A stretch of DNA of 16,984 bases from Desulfobacterales bacterium (GTDB lineage Bacteria; Desulfobacterota; Desulfobacteria; Desulfobacterales; JAUCGF01), in NCBI GenBank assembly GCA_029940345.1, contig JAOZRC010000034.1:1-16984 (forward strand). The letters are read 5' to 3'. Below the pieces are notes generated by a model. That model saw only the letters and a list, made by a program, of their open reading frames with translations, ran no database searches and had not been told where the DNA came from. Shown one piece after another: positions 7,532 to 13,323 of this stretch. The position numbers and the translations under genes were made by a program. Numbering within the stretch: position 1 is the stretch's first letter; each line of letters starts with the position of its first letter.

Positions 7532-8053
7532 GAGTTTGTATTTCCTTATATTTTGACCTTATTTTATGAATGGTCTGGTTAATATTAGCAAAATTTTTAC
7601 AAAATCTGACTAATTATATTAAGCAATTTGATTAATCAAGGGAAAAAACAAAAAAGGGGATGTGAACAATTCCATTCGTGTTTATTCGTGGTTCATTAAT
7701 GGCCGCACTTCTTCAAAAGCGTAAACTGCTTTCAGACTGATATGAAGGATGCCTGATATTATTTGGTTTTCAAGACAAAGGCGACGAATTATTTTTTGAA
7801 AAGCCTTGAAAACCGGTTCTCCCCCTGATATTAGACGAGATTAATAATGAAATCCGGTACCGGGATGCCGACATCTGAGGCAAAGTATCCCTTTTGGAAA
7901 GTACGTCTCGTACTTGGTAAAAAGTATTCGACTATTTCCTGGTTGAATGCTTCAAAATTATGCAGAATTCAAGTCTCGGCTGAACACAGTGTTTCCATAA
8001 AACCCCAATGAACCGTAATTTGAAAATATTATAGAAAAAGGATGGTATTATCA
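7532..8053. other. 522-nt divergent intergenic region with repeat-like pieces
   Basis: This region lies between proC (minus) and the lipoprotein gene (plus). It contains the proC promoter candidate and a stretch at 7672-7697 with ATTCGTG twice (CATTCGTGTTTATTCGTGG), a pattern common in dispersed bacterial repeats. A 10-bp inverted repeat GGTTTTCAAG / CTTGAAAACC lies at 7765-7774 and 7805-7814, within direct repeats of CCTGATATTA at 7752 and 7824. A 54-codon open frame at 7847-8011 is unconvincing. TATTAT near 8024 could be a -10 for the downstream pair, but I see no matching -35. Confidence 0.4.
7613..7639 (-). promoter_or_regulatory. candidate sigma-70 promoter of proC
   Basis: On the minus strand a perfect -10 TATAAT (7613-7618) follows a -35 like TTGATT (7634-7639) with a short 15-nt spacer. 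The start would be near 7605, giving a leader of about 75 nt before the proC ATG. The -35 overlaps the small palindrome TTGATTAATCAA. The region is AT-rich, so chance matches are possible. Confidence 0.35.
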
Positions 8054-8581
8054 ATGGCTAAAAAATTATGCGTGATTCTTAGTTTAATCCTTATTAACGG
8101 CTGTGCCGCATCGCAAAGTTGGGTCAGCCACCCAACCATTCAAATCAGTGATAAAACCGCATTCAAGGCCCATCTTGAGCCGCTTACCAAGGATAAAAAC
8201 TATTTTGTTGCGTTTCGTCTTACAGTTTTTAATAAATCCGCCAAACCTTTGACGATTGATTGGAATAAAACCCGTTACATTCATAACGATCGTAATAACG
8301 GTGGCTTTGTGTTTGAGGGTATTGATCCTAAGCTAATGAAAAACGCAGCGATTCCCGTTGAAATCATTCCTGCCGGAAAAACGCTTTCCAAAGAGATAAT
8401 GCCGTATAAACTTTTGGCGCGCGGACCTTTCAGAGACAAAAATTCAAAGGGTGGTTGGCATGGCATCATTCCCGGTATAATGCCAGAGGGGCAAAACGGT
8501 GCCAGGCTTGTGATGCGTAGCGATGATCAGGCCGTGCGGTTTAAAATTAATGTTACTATTGAAAAAAGGAGTACACCCTGA
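8054..8581 (+). CDS. predicted outer-membrane lipoprotein of unknown function
   Basis: I do not recognise a named family for this 175-aa protein. It opens with a clear lipoprotein signal peptide: MAKK, a hydrophobic run, then the lipobox INGC with Cys17. Position +2 is Ala, which predicts sorting to the outer membrane. The rest is soluble, with alternating hydrophobic residues (FVAFRLTVFNKSAKPLTIDW near 55-74) suggesting a beta-sandwich of Ig-like type, plus a glycine-rich loop (GGWHGIIPGIMPEGQNG near 137-153). The ATG at 8054 is preferred over the in-frame ATG at 8042, because the AAAAGG ribosome site touches the latter directly and because the signal peptide starts cleanly at 8054. Its stop overlaps the next start (TGATG), so it is translationally coupled to the MscS-type gene. 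A shared role in the envelope stress response is inference. Confidence 0.7.
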   Translation: MAKKLCVILSLILINGCAASQSWVSHPTIQISDKTAFKAHLEPLTKDKNYFVAFRLTVFNKSAKPLTIDWNKTRYIHNDRNNGGFVFEGIDPKLMKNAAIPVEIIPAGKTLSKEIMPYKLLARGPFRDKNSKGGWHGIIPGIMPEGQNGARLVMRSDDQAVRFKINVTIEKRSTP

Positions 8582-9444
8582 TGCTGGATCAAACGATTAA
8601 AGAATTCATGGAAACGAAAGAGTTCATCACTCTTTATGGCCGTCAGACGGTTCAAGCGCTGTTTATTCTGATTATTGGATTGCTGGCCATTCCTTACATT
8701 AAAAAAGGCATTAAATATGTTTTGGCCCGTTTTGGCGTCAAGCAGAGTATAAGTGCCACTATCGCCAATGTTATAGGAATTTTGTTACTCTTATTTACGA
8801 TCCTCGTTGCCACGAAGCAGGCCGGCATGGACAACAGCAACGTAATTATGGTTTTGAAAGGGATTGCGTTGGTGGCAATCGCGCTCATCTTTATTTTCCG
8901 TCCTTATCTTCCCACGTTGCCTTTTAAGGTTGGAAACACGATTAAAACAGGGAATTTACTTGGCAAAGTGGAAGCCACCACCGTGTTGAACACCCGGATG
9001 AAAACCTTTGACGGTAAGACTGTGTTTATACCTAACCGCCTGATTCTGAACGATTACCTGATAAACTACCAATATACGCCCACCCGGCGGGTCAAGATCG
9101 ATGTCAGTATCAGGTATGATCAGGACCTTATGAAAGCCAAGCAAGTCTTAGAAGCGATTATGATCCGAGATCCGCGGGTCAGAGTCGCGCCCCGCCCTGT
9201 TGTCTATGTGTTGAATCTGAAAAATGGATGCATTGAATTGGGCGGCCGATGTTGGGTGAACAACGTGAAGTATTGGGTTTGTAAATGCGAGTTATTGGAA
9301 AAAACCAAGCTTGGCTTTGACCATGAAGGCATTATTTTTGCCCGTCCCCAATTGGATGTTTATCAACATGATGAACCCGATTCGTGGGATGGTATCGAAG
9401 AGGGGCAGGCGCTTTCGGAAAAAGGTGAAATCGGTATATCGTAA
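8581..9444 (+). CDS. MscS-family small-conductance mechanosensitive channel homologue (divergent)
   Basis: This 287-aa inner-membrane protein belongs to the MscS family, which opens under membrane tension and releases solutes during osmotic downshock. Three hydrophobic segments lie at about residues 22-40, 60-80 and 88-110. The conserved beta domain follows (FKVGNTIKTGNLLGKVEATT through MKTFDGKTVFIPNRLI to INY, about 118-160), then the alpha/beta C-terminal domain ending near PQLDVYQHDE. It is odd in that the third segment (MVLKGIALVAIALIFIFRPY) lacks the long Gly/Ala-rich pore helix and the GxxxQGxxSN-like stretch of Escherichia coli MscS, and so is shorter there. Its gating may therefore differ, or it may not act as a standard channel. 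It starts within the stop of the lipoprotein gene (TGATG), indicating a two-gene operon. Confidence 0.82.
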   Translation: MLDQTIKEFMETKEFITLYGRQTVQALFILIIGLLAIPYIKKGIKYVLARFGVKQSISATIANVIGILLLLFTILVATKQAGMDNSNVIMVLKGIALVAIALIFIFRPYLPTLPFKVGNTIKTGNLLGKVEATTVLNTRMKTFDGKTVFIPNRLILNDYLINYQYTPTRRVKIDVSIRYDQDLMKAKQVLEAIMIRDPRVRVAPRPVVYVLNLKNGCIELGGRCWVNNVKYWVCKCELLEKTKLGFDHEGIIFARPQLDVYQHDEPDSWDGIEEGQALSEKGEIGIS

Positions 9445-9497
9445 TCTCTGCACAAGAATATACCAAGCTATTTTGGGTTTTTCCAGATAAAAGGAGT

Positions 9498-9513
9498 GCA
9501 GGCTTCAGCTTGC
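9498..9513. repeat. short GC-rich palindrome GCAGGCTTCAGCTTGC
   Basis: A 7-bp stem with one G-U pair and a 2-nt loop lies 54 nt after the MscS-type stop. It resembles half of the dispersed repeats reading AGTGCAAGCTTCAGCTTGC. It may be a repeat fragment or the 3' end structure of the lipoprotein-MscS transcript; no T-run follows. Confidence 0.3.
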
Positions 9514-9573
9514 GGGCCATCTGTATAAACTGAAATCAGAATATTAATTATCAGATGAGGTCACAAAGATAAA

Positions 9574-9885
9574 ATGAATATAAAAGAACTGCTAAAAACG
9601 GTTGATAAAGGCTGGGTTCAAAAACCCAAAGGATTCCGAGTATGTTATCAAAAACGGGTGAATGACGAATTCATGACAGAATATATGCCTAACGAGAAAG
9701 ACAATCCTTTAGACTCGGACATAGTGGCCTGGCGGTCGGCCTGGAAACTACATCAGGCAACCCTGACGGACGGGCCTGAGATCGCTGAAGACGAACTTGT
9801 CAATATTTATGTGATTGATGATACGGGAAAACGGATTAAATATTACGCGACTGATCTGTTTGAAGTGTATAATCCGTATCCATAG
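9574..9885 (+). CDS. small hypothetical protein (103 aa)
   Basis: I do not recognise this protein. It is soluble, without signal peptide or membrane segment. It is rich in aromatic and charged residues (GWVQKPKGFRVCYQKRV near 13-27, WRSAWKLHQ near 53-61, IYVIDDTGKRIKYYATDLFEVYNPYP at the end). The second half reads like a small beta-rich domain. The codon use and lack of overlap with another gene argue for a real gene. A GAGGT lies upstream of the ATG but rather far (about 13 nt). It is 129 nt downstream of the MscS-type gene on the same strand and could be in the same transcript. It is convergent with mnhG. Confidence 0.6.
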   Translation: MNIKELLKTVDKGWVQKPKGFRVCYQKRVNDEFMTEYMPNEKDNPLDSDIVAWRSAWKLHQATLTDGPEIAEDELVNIYVIDDTGKRIKYYATDLFEVYNPYP

Positions 9886-9891
9886 TGAAAA

Positions 9892-9941
9892 CGCTTAGAG
9901 CCTGTTTTAAAGTAACCGTTCACTCCGCCTACGTTTTAAAC
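9892..9941 (+). repeat. direct repeat copy A, left of mnhG
   Basis: This copy begins CGCTTAGAGCCTGT, then contains GTAACCGTTCAC (9912-9923, identical to the ends of the element at 6597-6669) and ends CGTTTTAAAC. Copy B (10681-10734) keeps the same order: CGCTTAGCGCCTGT, CGTTCAC, CGTTTTAAA. The two copies are in the same orientation and bracket mnhF and mnhG. Confidence 0.5.
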
Positions 9942-9971
9942 TAACGCGAAACAGCTTCCCGCGTTACACCC

Positions 9972-10370
9972 TCACGCACGGTTTCGATCATGTAGAGCGG
10001 AAAGCCGTTCCGCTTCAGGCGGGGCAGACCCATTATTTGAACTTTTCCGTTCAAAATCTGCAAGGTCGTCCCGCAGCACATGTTTACGTTTAAGACCGAT
10101 CCGGTGGGCAGCAGACGCCATAGCATGGGCGGTGGCCGGACCTGACGCCAGAAGAAAAAAAATCAGGACAAGGGCATACCCCCAAGCGGCATCCCCCTTC
10201 ACGGCTGCGGCTACGAGCAGAAAGACCACCCCGAACACACCGATTTTTCCGGTGGTGTGCAGCCGCGTATAGACATCCGGAAAACGGAAATAACCCAACA
10301 CCCCGACACCGCTAAAAAAAGTACCCAGACTCACACTGACAATAGCTATAATCAGCAACACGCTTTCCAT
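9972..10370 (-). CDS. mnhG: Mrp antiporter subunit MnhG
   Basis: MnhG (MrpG/PhaG) is a small membrane subunit of the multisubunit cation/proton antiporter. It is 132 aa with three hydrophobic segments (about 4-24, 42-60, 66-85) and the family hallmark GYFRFPDVYTRLHTTGK (26-42). The C-terminal 45 residues are charged and cytoplasmic-looking (RIGLKRKH onward), somewhat longer than in many family members. The ATG at 10370 has AGGA 8 nt upstream and lies 12 nt after the mnhF stop, so F and G are surely co-transcribed. It is the last gene of the locus and converges on the 103-aa plus-strand gene. Confidence 0.92.
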   Translation of the reverse strand: MESVLLIIAIVSVSLGTFFSGVGVLGYFRFPDVYTRLHTTGKIGVFGVVFLLVAAAVKGDAAWGYALVLIFFLLASGPATAHAMASAAHRIGLKRKHVLRDDLADFERKSSNNGSAPPEAERLSALHDRNRA

Positions 10371-10382
10371 GATCGTTTCCTT

Positions 10383-10667
10383 TTAAAACATTCGTTTATC
10401 CGTAATGTATTTGGCAAAGGCAATGATGGTGATAAACCCTAGGGCGGCAAGGCCCAACGCTATATCCAGGAATATGTTCTGGTGGTGAATCATCGTGCCT
10501 AGCACCAGGATAGCCATAGTCAAGTTGCTTAAAATATCCGAGGCCATTAACCGGTCGATGATATTCTCGCCATTCCACAATCGAAAGGCTGTCACGCCCA
10601 TTAAAAGAACATGAATCAATAATGAGGCATATAAAACAATGGTAAAAATCTGTTTCAGGATTTCCAT
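10383..10667 (-). CDS. mnhF: Mrp antiporter subunit MnhF
   Basis: MnhF (MrpF/PhaF) is a 94-aa membrane subunit of the antiporter with three predicted helices. The family segment NIIDRLMASDILS (35-47), holding the conserved Asp-Arg and Asp, corresponds to the usual PDRVVALDLL. The start is placed at the ATG at 10667: AAGGAG sits 6 nt before it, whereas the ATG at 10673 would touch that ribosome site directly. It does not follow mnhE closely as it usually does, because 309 nt of repeat DNA lies between. It has its own good ribosome site and runs straight into mnhG. Confidence 0.9.
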   Translation of the reverse strand: MEILKQIFTIVLYASLLIHVLLMGVTAFRLWNGENIIDRLMASDILSNLTMAILVLGTMIHHQNIFLDIALGLAALGFITIIAFAKYITDKRMF

Positions 10668-10680
10668 ACGCATCTCCTTG

Positions 10681-10734
10681 CGCTTAGCGCCTGTCAGATA
10701 AGTCGTTCACACGCTGTTACAGCCGTTTTAAAAC
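10681..10734 (+). repeat. direct repeat copy B, right of mnhF
   Basis: This is the imperfect second copy of the repeat at 9892-9941. It begins 14 nt before the mnhF ATG in the direction of transcription, and its far end abuts the composite palindromic element at 10735-10962. Shared blocks in order are CGCTTAG, GCCTGT, CGTTCAC and CGTTTTAAA. Confidence 0.45.
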
Positions 10735-10962
10735 TTTTCAACCTGTGCGGTTGATATAAAATGTAGGGTGGGCAAGGGTTTTCGCACTCTCCCTGTTTAT
10801 ATCTGATGAAAACGAAAAGCACCGGACTTCGTTAAAAGAGACGGCCTTTGCCCACCGGTTTTATCGAAATGGTGGGCATCACCGACAAAGATCAGCGTAA
10901 TGACAGGGTTAGGTTTCCGGTGATGCCCATCCTACATGATTTTCAACCGCACAGGTCGAAAT
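10735..10962. repeat. composite palindromic (MITE-like) element between mnhE and mnhF
   Basis: The ends form an imperfect terminal inverted repeat of about 33 nt: 10741-10774 (ACCTGTGCGGTTGA...ATGTAGGGTGGGCA) against 10924-10956 (TGCCCATCCTACAT...TCAACCGCACAGGT), with weaker pairing continuing outward. Inside are two further hairpins. GGTGGGCAAGGG (10767-10778) pairs with CCTTTGCCCACC (10845-10856), and GGGCATCACCG (10874-10884) pairs exactly with CGGTGATGCCC (10918-10928). No protein of note is encoded. It occupies most of the 309-nt gap in the Mrp locus, where family members usually have almost no spacer. It belongs by sequence start to the GTAGGGTG-type repeats. Confidence 0.75.
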
Positions 10963-10982
10963 CTTTCAAACAGACCCTTAAA

Positions 10983-11462
10983 TCAGCCGAAAATCAAATC
11001 CAACAAATAACGCCTGTATTTCTGTTCCTTCTGGGCCACCTTTTCTGTCTGATCGATTTCCAGGCTATGGATATACATCATACCGCTTTCATCTGTGCCA
11101 ATCAGCAGCTCTCCGGGGGACAGGGAAATGGCATGAGCGCTTAAAGCCTGCCCCAGTTCATGGTCGCAATCGGGTTTAACCGCCACAACTCCGGGCTTTA
11201 AGGGCATTCGAGGATCAAGTGCCAGACGCGCCACCTGGAACCCACCGACAAGCACATTCCAAATCAAAATGACCATGTAAATGAGCATCGCCAGAAACGC
11301 CCTGGGCAGATGACTGACTTTCACCGGCCGCCTTTTTGAGGGGATGAGGCGTAGGATGATTGCCGTAAGGACAATACCCCAGATACAATTATAAAGAGTG
11401 ACACTGGTTGACAATGCCAGGTAAGTGAACAGGATAAGACCGCCCAGTATGATATGATTCAT
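10983..11462 (-). CDS. mnhE: Mrp antiporter subunit MnhE
   Basis: MnhE (MrpE/PhaE) is a 159-aa membrane subunit of the antiporter. It has hydrophobic segments at about 3-20, 24-42 and 57-75, then the cytoplasmic domain with the family motif AHAISLSPGELLIG (about 109-122) and the IHSLE end motif. Its ATG overlaps the mnhD stop by 4 nt (ATGA), a classic coupling signal. The reading frame ends about 21 nt after the composite repeat element, in the transcriptional sense just before it, so the subunit itself is not truncated. Confidence 0.93.
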   Translation of the reverse strand: MNHIILGGLILFTYLALSTSVTLYNCIWGIVLTAIILRLIPSKRRPVKVSHLPRAFLAMLIYMVILIWNVLVGGFQVARLALDPRMPLKPGVVAVKPDCDHELGQALSAHAISLSPGELLIGTDESGMMYIHSLEIDQTEKVAQKEQKYRRYLLDLIFG

Positions 11463-12955
11463 AACACCTCTCCCAACACCGCCTGAATATAAATTTTCGG
11501 ATTGACCAGCCAGTTGACGGTTTCACCAGCCAATTCAACGAGAGGTTCCGCAAACACACCCAGGGCAAGAACCAGGCAGATCAACAGCACCGGCGCCACG
11601 AGCCGATCTCCCTGGGGCTTGGTATATATTCCCTTGGACGGCTCCTGCCAGAAAATCCGCATAAAAGCCCGCATGGTATATACCAAAGTAAAGGTGCTGG
11701 CCAGTCCGATAAGGATCAGCCCATAAAAATGTCCGGACTGAATACCACTTTTGAAGATCATCATCTTGCTGATAAATCCGTTGGTGGGCGGGATGCCGGC
11801 AAGGCTGAGACTGCCCAGGAAAAACAGGACGCCGGCAAGGGGCAGTTTCCTACCCACCCCCGTGACAATGCTGAAGGACGCGGATTTAATCGAAGAGCGG
11901 CTCGCCACATGTCCTGCCAGCATGAGCATAGCGGATTTGACAATACTATGGTTAAAGGCAAACACGATAGCCGCGGTAAGGGAGAATACCGTTCCCCAGC
12001 CAATGCCCACCAGTACAAAGCCCACCTGGGCCAGGGTGGAATAAGCCAGCATCCGCTTGACATTGTGGGTTCCCACGGCCGAAATCCCGCCATAGGCGAT
12101 TCCCGCCACACCCAAAATGGTCAGAAGGGTTTGGATCTGGGAGGCCTGATCTGTAAAAATCAGCGTGGTCATACGGATAAAGCCGTAAACGCCGAGTTTC
12201 ACCACCACGGATGAAAGCATGGCACTGACCGGTGTAGGCGCGGCCGTATGGAAATCGGGCTGCCAGAAATGAAAAGGAAAGCAAGCACTTTTAATCATGA
12301 AAGAGGCCATTAAAAAAGCTGCGGCTAAGGGAAGCAGCATGGTTGAAGGCGCCTGGGCAATGAGAACGGACAGATGCGCCATATTCAAGGAACCGCAACT
12401 GACATACAGGGCGCCCACAGCCAAAAGCAGGAAAATGGCAGCTAGCTGGCTCATGTAAAAATATTTATACGCAGCTTCCACACCGTAGCGGTCATCGGAT
12501 ATGGCGGTCAGCACCGTACTGGAAATGGCCAGGAGTTCGACAAAAACAAATAAATTAAAAATATCCCCGGCCAGTATGGCCCCGGTCAAACCGGTGGCAA
12601 GGAACAGGAACAGGGGGTAAAAACAGGGATATCCCACACAGGAATCCTTACTCCCCATAGCATATATCACACCGGCCAATAAAACCAGTTGGCTCATAAG
12701 GACAAACAGGGCGGCTAAGAGGTCCGCCACCAGTGTGATGCCAAAGGGTGCAGCCCAGCCGCCCCCTTGGAACACCATAGGCTGCCCGGCCTGGTGGACG
12801 GAAAAAAACAACAAAAACGAACAGGCCAGGGACATGGACATGCCGGCAATGGCAAGCCATGCCCGGAGGCGGGGAAACCGGCATAAAATAAAACCGGCAA
12901 CCCCGGATAAAAGGGGAATCAGAACAGGACATATCACCAGATGACAGTTTGGCAT
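11459..12955 (-). CDS. mnhD: Mrp antiporter subunit MnhD (NuoN/MrpD-type)
   Basis: MnhD (MrpD/PhaD) is one of the two large proton-pumping-type subunits, related to complex I antiporter-like subunits. It is 498 aa with about 14 predicted membrane helices. The conserved charges are present: Glu140 in FVFVELLAISS, Lys222 in MIKSACFPFHFW, Lys253 in SSVVVKLGVYG and Lys340 in FNHSIVKSAML. The ATG at 12955 is chosen over the upstream in-frame TTG at 12979; a GGAG lies about 11 nt before it. The gene begins 32 nt after mnhC and overlaps mnhE by 4 nt. Confidence 0.93.
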   Translation of the reverse strand: MPNCHLVICPVLIPLLSGVAGFILCRFPRLRAWLAIAGMSMSLACSFLLFFSVHQAGQPMVFQGGGWAAPFGITLVADLLAALFVLMSQLVLLAGVIYAMGSKDSCVGYPCFYPLFLFLATGLTGAILAGDIFNLFVFVELLAISSTVLTAISDDRYGVEAAYKYFYMSQLAAIFLLLAVGALYVSCGSLNMAHLSVLIAQAPSTMLLPLAAAFLMASFMIKSACFPFHFWQPDFHTAAPTPVSAMLSSVVVKLGVYGFIRMTTLIFTDQASQIQTLLTILGVAGIAYGGISAVGTHNVKRMLAYSTLAQVGFVLVGIGWGTVFSLTAAIVFAFNHSIVKSAMLMLAGHVASRSSIKSASFSIVTGVGRKLPLAGVLFFLGSLSLAGIPPTNGFISKMMIFKSGIQSGHFYGLILIGLASTFTLVYTMRAFMRIFWQEPSKGIYTKPQGDRLVAPVLLICLVLALGVFAEPLVELAGETVNWLVNPKIYIQAVLGEVL

Positions 12956-12987
12956 TAAACTTATTCTCCGCAAAAACAATTGGCAGC

Positions 12988-13323
12988 TTATTTGGCAAGT
13001 CCTGTAAGCGCGTCTGAATCACAGGTCTTATAGCGTTTGCTGATAATATATAACATCGCCAGGACAAAGGCGGTCGTTCCCAAACTGATAACAATGGCTG
13101 TCAGGATCAGGGCCTGGGGAAGCGGATCCACCGGTTCCCCCACGGCAATCCCTACGTAGGCAGCCTTTTCACCGATATAGGCACCGGTTGTCAAAAGATA
13201 AAGGCTGATGGCATTGCTCAACAGCATCAGGCCGATTGCGGCGCGAATCACATTGCGCCTTAAAATCTGGAAAAGCCCCACGGCAAATGTCAGGCCAATG
13301 GCAAAAGCGGTTAAGATTTCCAC
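12988..13323 (-). CDS. mnhC: Mrp antiporter subunit MnhC (NuoK-type)
   Basis: MnhC (MrpC/PhaC) is a 111-aa subunit homologous to NuoK of complex I. It has three membrane helices (about 3-20, 28-46, 70-95) and the hallmark DPLPQALILTAIVI (66-79) that separates MnhC from true NuoK. The start is GTG at 13323, overlapping the mnhAB stop by one base (TAGTG), with AGGAG 5 nt upstream. Confidence 0.95.
   Translation of the reverse strand: MEILTAFAIGLTFAVGLFQILRRNVIRAAIGLMLLSNAISLYLLTTGAYIGEKAAYVGIAVGEPVDPLPQALILTAIVISLGTTAFVLAMLYIISKRYKTCDSDALTGLAK

Noticed and set aside
7847..8011. 54-codon open frame upstream of the lipoprotein gene
   Set aside because: The ribosome site is weak, the composition is that of the surrounding non-coding DNA, and it has no recognisable motif.
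10848..11144. Plus-strand open frame crossing the composite repeat and the mnhE end
   Set aside because: It starts inside the palindromic element and continues antisense to mnhE; no coding support.
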